Notes: a model not told the origin generated them from the sequence alone. Shown: positions 7,777 through 17,704, numbered from the stretch's first letter. The stretch: DNA of 64,000 bases from Candidatus Nanosynbacter featherlites (GCF_005697565.1 NZ_CP040004.1:372001-436000), one strand, 5' to 3'. Translations and numbers: made by a program.

Positions 7777-8698
7777 GATGGGCAATCATCTCGCTGATGA
7801 TCGCAGCGGAATTATTCAGCGACTGCTTCTCGCGCTCAGTCAGTGGATAGCCCGTCAAAATTTTCACGCCGTCACAACAAATGATCGACGGCAAGCCCAG
7901 TACGACATTGTCCAGACCATATTCACCCTCGGCCAGTGAACAGACTGGATAGACCGTGCGCGTTGACTGACGTAGGGCTGAAACAATCTTAGAAACCACA
8001 AAGCCAATGGCAAAATACGTCGACTTCTTTGTCTCAATCACTCGGTAGGCGCGGTCACGGATTTTCTGCTCGATGCCCTCAACCAATTCCTCGGTGAAGC
8101 CTGGATATTTACGAATCGGCACTTCGCCGACCTGCGCCGTCTCAATGGTCGAAAACGAGGAGTCGCCATGCTCGCCCAAGATGTATGCGTCGACTGCTTT
8201 GCTATCGACATTCAGCGCGTCGGCCAGGTACGACTTTAGCCGTGACGTGTCCAGTGTCGTTCCCGTGCCGAACACTCGGGTCTTTGGCAGCCCCGACTCT
8301 TTCAACGCCACATAGGTCAATACATCAACTGGGTTACTGACGACCACCAAATACGGTTTGGCGCCACCAGCCATGATGTTTTTGACGATGTCACGCATGA
8401 TGTTAGCATTGACGCCGACCAACTCCAGTCGCGTCTGACTTGGCAACTGCGGTGAACCGGCGGTGATAACCACGATGTCATCGTCGTTGATATCAGCGTA
8501 GTCGCCCGTGCGCACCACCACATTGCGGTCAAGCCCCATAGCGTCGTTGATATCCGCAGCTTGACCCCATGCCAAATCCGCATTGCGGTCGATCAATACG
8601 ATCTCTTCAATCACACTGCGCAGCGCACAAGCGTACGCCGTCGTCGCGCCAACCATTCCGCCGCCACCGATAATCACCAATTTCTGTTTATTCACCAT
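7754..8698 (-). CDS. ldh: L-lactate dehydrogenase
   Basis: A 314-residue NAD-dependent enzyme reducing pyruvate to lactate with NAD+ regeneration in the cytosol. The Rossmann motif GGGGMVGA is at 11-18. The substrate loop SPQLPSQTR has Gln84, where malate dehydrogenases carry Arg, and the catalytic Arg90. Asn112 (VSNPVDV), Asp150-Arg153 (LDTSRL) and His177 (GEHGDSS) complete the active site. A Shine-Dalgarno AAGGAGAT precedes the ATG. It is probably the main fermentative redox sink here. Confidence 0.93.
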   Translation of the reverse strand: MVNKQKLVIIGGGGMVGATTAYACALRSVIEEIVLIDRNADLAWGQAADINDAMGLDRNVVVRTGDYADINDDDIVVITAGSPQLPSQTRLELVGVNANIMRDIVKNIMAGGAKPYLVVVSNPVDVLTYVALKESGLPKTRVFGTGTTLDTSRLKSYLADALNVDSKAVDAYILGEHGDSSFSTIETAQVGEVPIRKYPGFTEELVEGIEQKIRDRAYRVIETKKSTYFAIGFVVSKIVSALRQSTRTVYPVCSLAEGEYGLDNVVLGLPSIICCDGVKILTGYPLTEREKQSLNNSAAIISEMIAHLDKAQEN

Positions 8699-8730
8699 AT
8701 CTCCTTTTTGTGTTAGATGTATTGTCTATA

Positions 8731-9318
8731 CTATTTTACCATAGGTACCATGTCGTTAGGACCGGGGTTAGGGTTGCAGGATTCATCAAGCCCGCTCCTC
8801 ATCTTGCCATGATCCATAGCTCGAATGTTATACCCATCTACGTTATTCTTGTATGCGGTGACAATATAATAGTGCAGACCTCCTTCAGGATGGTTACGAG
8901 GAATGCACGTAGTGTAGCCAGTTTCCAGCTCTTTCCAGCCATCGCGAGGATACCCTTTGCCCTCACAGCGCGTAGAATCAACCTCTGCGGCAACTTTATC
9001 CCAACCACTACTAATTAGTGCGTCTCCCCAAGACAATGCATACTCTTTGCCCTGGAAACATACTTTTAGGCTCTCGTCGTCAGAGAAGCCAGCGGTGTTC
9101 TCTATGTTTGGATATTTTGACGAAGCCTCAGCCTCAAGACCATCATCAACTGGAGAGGTGTCTTCCGTGCTGACAACTTCTGGCTGCGTAACATGTTGCT
9201 GTTCGTCCGCTGGTTTTTCGCAGCCGACTAAGCCCAATGACAGCGTGCCAGCTGCTGCCACAGCTGCAGCCCGCCTCCACCAAGAAAAGCCGTATTCTAC
9301 GCCGGTCTCTTTGTTCAT
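8731..9318 (-). CDS. Putative lipoprotein of unknown function
   Basis: The 195-residue protein starts with a basic stretch and a hydrophobic segment ending in the lipobox LVGC (Cys33), so it should be lipid-anchored and face outward. An acidic linker (about 35-70) leads to a cysteine-containing domain with C85, C116, C136 and C179 (approximate positions), which could form disulfides outside the cell. I do not recognise the domain. AAGGAG precedes the ATG. It has its own promoter at 9369-9397. Confidence 0.75.
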   Translation of the reverse strand: MNKETGVEYGFSWWRRAAAVAAAGTLSLGLVGCEKPADEQQHVTQPEVVSTEDTSPVDDGLEAEASSKYPNIENTAGFSDDESLKVCFQGKEYALSWGDALISSGWDKVAAEVDSTRCEGKGYPRDGWKELETGYTTCIPRNHPEGGLHYYIVTAYKNNVDGYNIRAMDHGKMRSGLDESCNPNPGPNDMVPMVK

Positions 9319-9368
9319 ATGATCACTCCTTTTTGATTATTGTTACCCTCTCCGACCCTTTACCCATT

Positions 9369-9397
9369 ACCATACCAATGCGACTGGTAATTGTCAA
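9369..9397 (-). promoter_or_regulatory. Promoter of the lipoprotein gene
   Basis: TTGACA (9392-9397), 17-nt spacer, TATGGT (9369-9374). It lies between the tuf terminator and the lipoprotein start. Confidence 0.7.
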
Positions 9398-9404
9398 TAC
9401 AAGT

Positions 9405-9433
9405 AAAATACCCCCGATGATCGAGGGTATTTT
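9405..9433 (-). terminator. Terminator of tuf
   Basis: AAAATACCC (9405-9413) pairs perfectly with GGGTATTTT (9425-9433), with three further pairs past one mismatch. It lies 20 nt after the tuf stop, and T-rich sequence follows on the minus strand. Confidence 0.8.
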
Positions 9434-9452
9434 GGGTAATCTACCAGAGTGA

Positions 9453-10637
<1,185 letters not shown>

Positions 10638-10713
10638 TTGTAGAAGTTCTCCTTATTTAATTATTATTTCACGCGGGTATGACCAATTAAAGGCTCCACG
10701 GCGTATGCGCTTA

Positions 10714-10742
10714 ATTATAGCGGGTTTTATAATATTTCGCAA
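10714..10742 (-). promoter_or_regulatory. Promoter of tuf
   Basis: TTGCGA (10737-10742), 17-nt spacer, TATAAT (10714-10719). The leader to the ATG is about 70 nt and ends with AAGGAGAA. Confidence 0.75.
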
Positions 10743-10813
10743 GGAAATTGTCCCTGATTTTACAAATTGCACCATTCTGGAGGCTTGCGTGAATATCGCT
10801 GGCTTGAGCCATG

Positions 10814-12505
10814 TCATAAAACATCTTCATCGCTACGCCGCGACAGACCAATAATGTCGCGAGCGCGCACCAGATAGAACACATCATTTTCGCGGTCGCC
10901 GATCATCAGTACTGGCTCACCAAAACTAAGCGGCAAATCCGTAACTTTTGTGATGTTTCCGTCAAACCTCGACGGATCATTCAGCTCTGGGTTCCATACC
11001 GCCAGTCGATCCGCCCGCAGAGTGAACAGCTCAGTACCCCTATCATCACCGATTTCTTGCAGCGGAGCATCGTTCCACGAGACAACGTTCAGCAGGTCGC
11101 TTGGCAAACAGCGATACGCCATGACTGTACACTCGCCATCAAAGTCATGCGGGTTGTCGATGAATCCCAGCACGCCATGTGCTTCATCATCATATTGCTT
11201 CAAGATCTCAAGCTGATCTTCCAAAGAGAACTGATAGAAAGCCTCCTCAAATACACCCCCGGCATCCTCGGCAATGTCATGCAACTCATCAACAGCAATC
11301 CTCAGATCTTCAGCGTCAGTATCCAAGTGCTCAAACCGTAATAACTTGTCACGACTAGGGATTACATAGACACTTCGCGACTGGCTACTTAAATAATCAA
11401 ACACACCTACCTCAATCACCGCGTGAAAGGATTCGTCATATTTAACAAATTTTGCCTCACTGACATATGCCCTATCGCTGTCAACAAACTCAAGCTTCAA
11501 ATTGCCATCCGTACCACTTGGCGCCAACACAAAACCCGACAAGCTGACGGCATCAAGCTCACCAACATACGGCAATGCATTATTTAGCGTCTGGACATGT
11601 TCGCGCAGTGCATCCGGGAGATAAGCTTCCTCAGTGTATGAAAGATCAGTCGCCAGCTGCCACGCCAACTGCTGGAATTCCTCAGTAAAGACTGTTTCAA
11701 ACAAATCAGCACCGTCCTCAAACCCTTCTTCATCAGTTGGCATGATATCAACCATATCTTTCACATCAACCCGAAACAGCACTGACTGATCTTCTTTGTC
11801 GAACATTTCCAGAACTGGGCGATTACCACGCCAGGTGAAAATTGGTAGGTCAGCAAATAGGACTTGAGTATCTGCGTCAACATCAACGCCATATTCATTA
11901 GCTCCGACCCTCCGAGCGTATGCCCTACACTCCACCCGCACCCCAGTACCGCAAATTACTTCATCTAGTACCGTGTTCAAGTCACCTATCAGCTCTCGCC
12001 TGGACGCAGCGTCTTGAATATCATTAGCCTTGACGACTTCTTCGGTCTTGTCAACATAATGGCGCAATTTGCGGACATGACGTGGCACACCACTGGTGTC
12101 GGGCAATAGCTCTGCTGTTACGATCGCTTGCCGGTCGATTGGGAAATAATAGTCCATCACCTCATCATGCTGCACCGTACGCACACATAAAGCCGCCATC
12201 TCCTTGGTGTACGTAGCAAACGGCGCCGACTCATCAGGGTCAATCTCTAGTGATGTCACCACGTCCGCCACGCCCTCAACAGCTCGCAGCTCATATGTAT
12301 CATCACTCGCGGCTTGAGCATACCCAATCACCCGCACCCGCTCACCTTCAATTTCGTCAGTACGCATCACTCGCTCAACATCACCTAGCGCCCCAGCCTC
12401 TTTCTCGCTGCCAAGTTGCATATTAGCCATGGCAATCTCCTGCCAGTTCTCCGGCGACAATTGCCCCAAGAAATTGACACCGGTCTCTACTTGTGGTGAT
12501 TTCAT
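10814..12505 (-). CDS. Large acidic protein of unknown function
   Basis: A 563-residue, strongly acidic soluble protein with no signal peptide or membrane segment and no motif I recognise. Composition is rich in Asp/Glu and Val, with regular alternation suggesting beta-rich domains (for example RVRVIGYAQAASDDTYELRAVEGVADVV near the N-terminus, and a repeat-like LFTLRADRLAVWNPEL / VFYLVRARDIIGLSRR pair near the C-terminus). It is divergent from glgB with a 71-bp shared upstream region. Function cannot be inferred. Confidence 0.75.
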   Translation of the reverse strand: MKSPQVETGVNFLGQLSPENWQEIAMANMQLGSEKEAGALGDVERVMRTDEIEGERVRVIGYAQAASDDTYELRAVEGVADVVTSLEIDPDESAPFATYTKEMAALCVRTVQHDEVMDYYFPIDRQAIVTAELLPDTSGVPRHVRKLRHYVDKTEEVVKANDIQDAASRRELIGDLNTVLDEVICGTGVRVECRAYARRVGANEYGVDVDADTQVLFADLPIFTWRGNRPVLEMFDKEDQSVLFRVDVKDMVDIMPTDEEGFEDGADLFETVFTEEFQQLAWQLATDLSYTEEAYLPDALREHVQTLNNALPYVGELDAVSLSGFVLAPSGTDGNLKLEFVDSDRAYVSEAKFVKYDESFHAVIEVGVFDYLSSQSRSVYVIPSRDKLLRFEHLDTDAEDLRIAVDELHDIAEDAGGVFEEAFYQFSLEDQLEILKQYDDEAHGVLGFIDNPHDFDGECTVMAYRCLPSDLLNVVSWNDAPLQEIGDDRGTELFTLRADRLAVWNPELNDPSRFDGNITKVTDLPLSFGEPVLMIGDRENDVFYLVRARDIIGLSRRSDEDVL

Positions 12506-12576
12506 ATAGTTGTATCGTATACCTCTACTGGCTAAACTTCAAGCATAATCGTCGCTCCATGCGGTATACTATAACC

Positions 12577-14544
12577 ATGAGCAAGAAAACCCTGGTTGAG
12601 CTTGATCCGTGGCTGGCGCCGCATGAACCCGTCATCAAGGCGCGCGAGGCGTATGTTTCGTCGACGCTGCGGAGGGTTTTGGACGGTAAATCGCCGGCAG
12701 ATTTTGCACTAGGGTTTCATCATTTTGGATTGCATCAGACAGCGGCGGGCTGGACGTTTCGTGAGTGGGCGCCAAATGCTACGCGGCTGGTTTTGGTTGG
12801 CGATTTTTCTGACTGGCAGGAGCGCGAGGAGTTTGCCCTGCAGCCTAGTCGGCATGGTGAATGGAGTGTTGATTTGCCGGGGAGCGCACTGCATCACGGG
12901 CAGAAATATAAATTGCGCGTCTATTGGCCGAATGGCGACGGTTGGCGTTTGCCATCATACGCCACCTACGTCATCCAAGACGATGATTCGGTGGATTTTT
13001 CGGCCGTAGTCTGGCAGCCTAATGAGCCATATCAGTGGCAACATGACATTCCGCCTGCGCCAAACGTGCCGCTGATTTACGAAGCGCATGTTGGTATGAG
13101 TAGCGAGGAGGAAAAGGTCGCTAACTTCAACGAATTTACCGCCAATGTCCTGCCGCGCATCAAACAGGCCGGCTACAACACCATCCAACTGATGGCCATC
13201 GCCGAGCACCCGTACTACGGCAGCTTCGGCTATCACGTCAGCAACTTTTTCGCGGTCAGTTCGCGATTTGGCACGCTGGATGATTTCAAGCGGTTAGTTG
13301 ACGCGGCACACGGACTGGGGCTACGCGTCATCATCGACATCGTTCATGCTCATGCTGCCAAAAATGAAGTCGAGGGCCTCGGCAATTTCGCGGGTGATCC
13401 AACGCAATATTTCAAAGCTCACGACCATCCAGCCTGGGATTCGCGGCTGTTTGATTATGGCAAGCCGGCAGTACTGCACTTTTTGGCCAGCAATTGCCGC
13501 TGGTGGTTGGACGAGTACCATGTTGACGGTTTCCGGTTTGATGGCGTGACCAGCATGTTATATCACGACCATGGCTTGGGCAAAAGTTTTACCAGCTATG
13601 ATGATTATTTTACTGATGATGTTGATAAGGATGCCCTGGTCTATCTCAGGCTGGCAAATGACGTCATTCACGCTGTTCGCCCCGACGCCACGACCATTGC
13701 TGAGGAAATGAGCGGGCTACCGGGCTTGGCGGCACCGACTGAATATGGCGGCCTGGGCTTTGATTATCGATTAGCAATGGGCGCGCCCGACCTCTGGATC
13801 AAAACGCTGAAGGAAAAGCGCGACGAAGATTGGGACTTGGGCGAATTGGCGCATACGCTGAGTTCGCACCGCCCAGAGGAAAAAGTCATCACTTACGCCG
13901 AAAGTCACGACCAAGCCTTGGTCGGCGACAAGACGCTGATTTTTCGACTGATCGACAAAGCCATGTACTGGCACATGGATAAAGCCGACCCCGACCTGAC
14001 CGTGGAGCGTGGCATAGCCCTACATAAACTGATTCGGCTGCTGACAGCTGGGCTGCACGGCGGTGGCTACCTTAACTTTATGGGTAATGAATTTGGGCAT
14101 CCCGAGTGGATCGACTTTCCGCGCCAAGGTAATAATTGGTCGTTCAAGCACGCACGGCGACAATGGAGTTTACGCGACAATGGTTTCCTCAAATACCAAT
14201 GGCTGGGCGAATTTGACGCCAGCCTGATGAAGCTCATCAAAACCGTTGACGACCCCAGCATTCACTACCTCACCATTCACCAACACGACCACGTCGTCAG
14301 CTTCATGCGTGGAGACCTGCTGTTCATCATCAACTTCTCGCCCGACCAGTCACAGACCGACTATGCACTGCCGGCAGCGGCTGGGTCATATCGATTGGTT
14401 CTGAACAGTGATGATGAGCGATTTGGCGGTCACGGACGAGTCCAGCAAGACCAGCGATATTTCACCACACCAGGGCCGCATGGCGACAATGTACAGGCAT
14501 ATCTACCAGCACGCAGTGGGCTGATTCTGCGCAGGGTTGACTAG
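12577..14544 (+). CDS. glgB: 1,4-alpha-glucan branching enzyme
   Basis: The 655-residue GH13 enzyme introduces alpha-1,6 branches into glycogen. An N-terminal CBM48-type domain (GWTFREWAPNATRLVLVGDFSDWQ) precedes the barrel with VDGFRFDGVTSM (nucleophile Asp), TIAEEMSG (acid/base Glu) and YAESHDQALVGD. The C-terminal domain ends at LILRRVD. The start at 12577 (MSKKTLVE) is chosen because a -10-like TATACT (12565-12570) sits 6 nt upstream with no Shine-Dalgarno, suggesting a leaderless mRNA. No glycogen synthase is visible in the window. Confidence 0.93.
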   Translation: MSKKTLVELDPWLAPHEPVIKAREAYVSSTLRRVLDGKSPADFALGFHHFGLHQTAAGWTFREWAPNATRLVLVGDFSDWQEREEFALQPSRHGEWSVDLPGSALHHGQKYKLRVYWPNGDGWRLPSYATYVIQDDDSVDFSAVVWQPNEPYQWQHDIPPAPNVPLIYEAHVGMSSEEEKVANFNEFTANVLPRIKQAGYNTIQLMAIAEHPYYGSFGYHVSNFFAVSSRFGTLDDFKRLVDAAHGLGLRVIIDIVHAHAAKNEVEGLGNFAGDPTQYFKAHDHPAWDSRLFDYGKPAVLHFLASNCRWWLDEYHVDGFRFDGVTSMLYHDHGLGKSFTSYDDYFTDDVDKDALVYLRLANDVIHAVRPDATTIAEEMSGLPGLAAPTEYGGLGFDYRLAMGAPDLWIKTLKEKRDEDWDLGELAHTLSSHRPEEKVITYAESHDQALVGDKTLIFRLIDKAMYWHMDKADPDLTVERGIALHKLIRLLTAGLHGGGYLNFMGNEFGHPEWIDFPRQGNNWSFKHARRQWSLRDNGFLKYQWLGEFDASLMKLIKTVDDPSIHYLTIHQHDHVVSFMRGDLLFIINFSPDQSQTDYALPAAAGSYRLVLNSDDERFGGHGRVQQDQRYFTTPGPHGDNVQAYLPARSGLILRRVD

Positions 14545-14578
14545 GGTTTGACGGTTTGTTTGAACATGAGCGGTATAC

Positions 14579-14694
14579 TTGACTTTTTTGCTGTAGTATG
14601 ACATCATACAAGTAGCTTTTCATTCGCCCTGAAGCGTTTGAAAAGAGCACTTGCCCATCCATCTTTTCAGAGTCTTTGAGAGGAGGTGAAAGAG
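14579..14694 (+). promoter_or_regulatory. Folded leader of the 14695 gene
   Basis: TTGACT (14579-14584) begins a likely promoter, with a poor -10 (CATCAT, 14602-14607). The leader contains a hairpin CTTTTCA (14616-14622) with TGAAAAG (14639-14645), extended inside by CGC/GCG. The Shine-Dalgarno AGGAGGTG is at 14681-14688. Confidence 0.5.
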
Positions 14695-14979
14695 ATGGGA
14701 ATAGTCTGGGGAATTGTCGCCTTCGTGGTGACATTCTTTCTGGTTTCAAGAATCCTGCGCGCCCTTGTGCGCTGCAGGATCATTTCCCGAAAAACAGGAT
14801 CTACCATCCTGTTTTTCGGGCTTGTCCTGTCAATGGCACAATGTCTCGTGCCGTTAACAGGAGGATCACAAAGGCAGTCCCAGGTCGTCTTTGCGATAAT
14901 CGCGGGGATACTGATATATCTCAACGCGATTGAACTGTCCTATGCCTTTCTCCCGAAGTCGTGGGATGACGAAGAGTAA
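14695..14979 (+). CDS. Small three-helix membrane protein, unknown
   Basis: A 94-residue protein with hydrophobic segments at about 3-20, 35-52 and 64-86, a short basic loop (RCRIISRKTGS) and an acidic tail (SWDDEE). I do not recognise it. The start follows AGGAGGTG at ideal distance. The coding sequence contains a perfect 15-bp inverted repeat (14786-14820), unusual inside a gene. It is followed by a large folded region and then by another small membrane protein of similar size and tail, suggesting a functional pair. Confidence 0.65.
   Translation: MGIVWGIVAFVVTFFLVSRILRALVRCRIISRKTGSTILFFGLVLSMAQCLVPLTGGSQRQSQVVFAIIAGILIYLNAIELSYAFLPKSWDDEE
14786..14820 (+). repeat. Perfect 15-bp inverted repeat inside a coding region
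   Basis: CCCGAAAAACAGGAT (14786-14800) and ATCCTGTTTTTCGGG (14806-14820) are exact complements around the loop ctacc. It would form a very stable hairpin in the mRNA of the 14695 gene. Confidence 0.85.
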
Positions 14980-14980
14980 A

Positions 14981-15094
14981 GGCAAGTAACTTGCCCACCG
15001 AAAATAGTTCGCTGAATCGGCTCAACCTGATTGAGTGCCTTGTGGCATTCTCGGGTTGACCAAACCCGATTCAGCTTGAGCCAGTTCGGTGGGC
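14981..15094 (+). other. Multi-stem folded region between two small genes
   Basis: Outer stem GCCCACCGAA (14993-15002) pairs with TTCGGTGGGC (15085-15094). A second stem GCTGAATCGG (15011-15020) pairs with CCGATTCAGC (15066-15075). Inside are three small hairpins: CTCAA/TTGAG, TGCC/GGCA and TCGGGTT (15051-15057)/AACCCGA (15063-15069), the last competing with the second stem. It may be a complex 3' end for the 14695 mRNA or a separate structured RNA. Confidence 0.55.
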
Positions 15095-15107
15095 TATTTT
15101 CATGTCA

Positions 15108-15136
15108 TTGACTTTTTTGTAAATATGTGCTATATT
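15108..15136 (+). promoter_or_regulatory. Promoter of the 15263 gene
   Basis: TTGACT (15108-15113), 17-nt spacer, TATATT (15131-15136), giving a leader of about 120 nt. Confidence 0.7.
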
Positions 15137-15139
15137 ATA

Positions 15140-15262
15140 CATTAGCCTGTTTGGTAACTCTACTCTAGAGCCACCAACTGCGCTTCGCTACCAAGCCAGA
15201 CACTTGGTGGCTTGAGGCGCGGAAAGGCCGCACCTCATACTATCAGGAAGGAGGTGGGCACG
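15140..15262 (+). promoter_or_regulatory. Structured leader with possible Shine-Dalgarno switch
   Basis: AGCCACCAA and TTGGTGGCT form a 9-bp stem. Further on, GAGG-GCGG pairs with CCGC-CCTC just before the start region. The CACCTC of that second hairpin is also complementary to the GAGGTG of the Shine-Dalgarno (15251-15256), so the two pairings exclude each other. This is the arrangement of a translational switch, but no ligand is known. Confidence 0.45.
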
Positions 15263-15541
15263 ATGTCCACCATTAAGAAGACCTGCCTAGCCGTCATTTT
15301 CTTGACAATGTCACTGCCAGCGCTAGCTGGGCTGTTAGTCCAGTTAAATATATATGCCCCTGGCGTGCTATACAAGCCTGGCATGGCCCTGTTTGAGGTT
15401 GGCGTGATAATTGCCGCCCTCGCTGTGGCGGCCTTCTGGCCGTCTTCACTTTCAGTTCCTCCCATCGCTTCTGACGAAGAGGAGGAGGATTGTTCTCCAG
15501 AAGAACATGAGAGGCTCCGCGCCAGCAGAGGCGCATACTAA
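15263..15541 (+). CDS. Small membrane protein with acidic tail, unknown
   Basis: The 92-residue protein has a signal-like N-terminal hydrophobic segment (about 7-26), a second membrane segment (about 44-64, LFEVGVIIAALAVAAFW) and a charged C-terminus (SDEEEEDCSPEEHERLR). I do not recognise it. The start at 15263 is set by AAGGAGGTG 7 nt upstream. It resembles the upstream 94-residue gene in size, membrane nature and acidic tail, and both have long folded leaders. Confidence 0.65.
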   Translation: MSTIKKTCLAVIFLTMSLPALAGLLVQLNIYAPGVLYKPGMALFEVGVIIAALAVAAFWPSSLSVPPIASDEEEEDCSPEEHERLRASRGAY

Positions 15542-15570
15542 AAATCTGTCAAATCGCGGAAACACCGCGT

Positions 15571-15595
15571 CCCCGCACATGTTGCGGGGTTTTTT
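15571..15595 (+). terminator. Intrinsic terminator of the 15263 gene
   Basis: CCCCGCA (15571-15577) pairs with TGCGGGG (15583-15589), followed by TTTTTT. A smaller CGCGG/CCGCG hairpin lies just before it. Confidence 0.9.
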
Positions 15596-15635
15596 CTTGG
15601 CAAAAATTTGATAAAGTTTGATACACTAATTATTG

Positions 15636-17039
15636 ATGAACAAGATCAATAAAAAAGTACCAGAAATCTTACTACAGTCACTCGGCAAAATTGCTCGCCT
15701 TCCCTTGCCAATTCCTGCCCAAGTGATTGAGAAAATTGACGAAAGCTTAACCCCAAACATGCGCGCTTTGCGGTTGGTTCTGACCATCTCCGAAAAGCTC
15801 CTCAGCATGGGTGTGTCAGCGCGAGATGTGGTACATATGATGCTTGGTATCACCAGAACCTACTGCAAACAGCCAGTTCACATGGACATCAGCTCAACGC
15901 TCATCACCGTGTCGCAAGACCGCGGCATCAACCGTGAGCCGCTGACTTTGATTCGCGCCATCACTCTGGTGGATGTCAATTACCAAACCATCCAAGCGCT
16001 GCAGACCTTGTCCCGCGAAATCCGCTACCAGCACATTCACTTGAGTGAGGCTGAGGAACGGCTAGAAAAGATCATCAATCCTGAAAAACGTCATCCCCAA
16101 TCTCTCGTCGCCCTATCAGGCGGCGCGTTGAGTGCTGGTGTGGTGGTGATGTATGGCGGTAGTTTACAGATGGCACTCCTGGCTATGGCGGTCGGCACAC
16201 TCAGCACGGCTGCCATGCGTCTGTTGTGGCGTGTCGGCGTGTCGGTATTTTTCACACAGATCATCATGTCACTCTGTATCACACTCATCGCCACTGCTGT
16301 TGTCTGTGTCAATACCAAGTTTAATTTGGCATTCAATCCGACACTGATTGTGATTGGTGGAATCGTCCTATTGGTGGCAGGTATGATGATCGTTGGTGCG
16401 TTTCAGGATGCAATTGATGAATATTATGTTACAGCAAACGCCCGACTGTTGCGAGTGCTGATGGCAACCGGTGGTATCGTGGTTGGCGTAGCTATTGGCC
16501 TTCATATTGCCACCAGATTGGGTATTAGTTTTCCAACCACCCCAGACCGTTTGACGTTGGTGGATAATTATACGCAGTACATCGGTGCGGCAGTCATCGC
16601 TTCAGCATTTGTCATTGGCAATCACGCGCCGTTCTTTGGCACTATATTGGCTGGTCTTGTGGGAGCAAGTGGCTGGGGACTATTTCAATTACTGACTGAT
16701 GCTGGTTGGGATGTGTTGCTGGCCAGTGGTACAGCCGCTGCGGCCATCGGTTTGGTAGCAACGTTCATGTCCCGACTGTGGCGCATCCCGTCTTTGGCCA
16801 TCATCGGTGCGGGCATTGTGCCGTTGGTCCCAGGTTTGTCACTGTACAATGGCTTGATGGGTATCATCAGTCAGGCACCGTCAGACCCAGGCTACGTTGT
16901 CGCCTTGGCAAGCTTGGCGCGAGCCGTCATGATTGGATTTGCTGTTGCCGTAGGCGCGTCATTTGGTAATGCTGTTGGCCGTCCCATCCGCAGTCAAATC
17001 AGGAAGCTTTTTGTTGGGACACCGACGACTGCAGAGTAG
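15636..17039 (+). CDS. Threonine/serine exporter (ThrE) family membrane protein
   Basis: The 467-residue protein has a cytosolic N-terminal part (about 1-150) and about ten hydrophobic segments after residue 155. The arrangement matches ThrE-type exporters, in which a DUF1212-like half is fused to a DUF3815-like half. The conserved VPLVPGLSLYNGLMGI motif is near residue 395. Family members export threonine and serine by proton antiport; the substrate here is inferred. The start at 15636 follows a -10-like TACACT by 8 nt with no ribosome-binding site. The 3' end overlaps the opposite-strand DUF998-like gene by 41 bp. Confidence 0.85.
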   Translation: MNKINKKVPEILLQSLGKIARLPLPIPAQVIEKIDESLTPNMRALRLVLTISEKLLSMGVSARDVVHMMLGITRTYCKQPVHMDISSTLITVSQDRGINREPLTLIRAITLVDVNYQTIQALQTLSREIRYQHIHLSEAEERLEKIINPEKRHPQSLVALSGGALSAGVVVMYGGSLQMALLAMAVGTLSTAAMRLLWRVGVSVFFTQIIMSLCITLIATAVVCVNTKFNLAFNPTLIVIGGIVLLVAGMMIVGAFQDAIDEYYVTANARLLRVLMATGGIVVGVAIGLHIATRLGISFPTTPDRLTLVDNYTQYIGAAVIASAFVIGNHAPFFGTILAGLVGASGWGLFQLLTDAGWDVLLASGTAAAAIGLVATFMSRLWRIPSLAIIGAGIVPLVPGLSLYNGLMGIISQAPSDPGYVVALASLARAVMIGFAVAVGASFGNAVGRPIRSQIRKLFVGTPTTAE

Positions 17040-17652
17040 CAGCTGACGTTTGGACAGCTTGTTGGGTGAATTTACTAGTCAGATAGAACCATAACGCCCC
17101 AAGTCCGCCAGCCGCAGCCTCATAGACCACGAACGAAAATTCTCGGTGCACAAATCCTTGAACGCACGCCATGACGGCAGCTACTGACAGCCCTAGCATG
17201 ATGCTTTTTTGCTGGCGTGTGAACAAACTGGTGGTAAACGGCAACATGAAGGCGTAAAATGCAAAGACAATGATGGACAGGCGTGAAAAGATATAGTGTA
17301 GCCCGTGTTGAGTGTCGTTAGGAAATATGGCTATAGCCATGCCGCAAAAAGCTATGGTTCGCAGCGCCACCAAACTTAACCTGGCAGTAGCCACTGCCTC
17401 AGCCTGCTCCAAAGTGTCAGACATCGACTCTGCTAAGCACCACATGATGATTGCCATCATGGCGATGGAAATGTTGAATACAAATGAAGACAGTTCGCCA
17501 CGCTCACCCAAAGCACTGAAGCTCCAGTTTACCCATTGCGGCTCTGAGGTTAAGAACGCCGACAGAGTGATCCCTGCCAAAAAAATTAGCGTCATCCAAA
17601 CAGTCAACTTTGCGGGCGCAAGCTTGCGAGTTGACAGAATGAATGATTTCAT
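16999..17652 (-). CDS. DUF998-like integral membrane protein
   Basis: A 217-residue protein with about six membrane segments. The FPNDTQHGLHYIFSRLSI stretch resembles the DUF998 signature (FP-D-x4-H). No function is established for the family. A TATAAT ends 6 nt before the ATG, so the mRNA is probably leaderless. It lies downstream of the fusA terminator and converges on the ThrE-type gene. Confidence 0.7.
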   Translation of the reverse strand: MKSFILSTRKLAPAKLTVWMTLIFLAGITLSAFLTSEPQWVNWSFSALGERGELSSFVFNISIAMMAIIMWCLAESMSDTLEQAEAVATARLSLVALRTIAFCGMAIAIFPNDTQHGLHYIFSRLSIIVFAFYAFMLPFTTSLFTRQQKSIMLGLSVAAVMACVQGFVHREFSFVVYEAAAGGLGALWFYLTSKFTQQAVQTSAATLQSSVSQQKAS

Positions 17653-17671
17653 GAATACATTATACCATATG

Positions 17672-17699
17672 AAAACCCCGGCTAATGACCGGGGCTTTT
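17672..17699 (-). terminator. Terminator of fusA
   Basis: CCCCGG (17676-17681) pairs with CCGGGG (17689-17694), flanked by AAAA and TTTT so that it works in either direction. It lies 6 nt after the fusA stop. Confidence 0.85.
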
Positions 17700-17704
17700 G
17701 GTGA

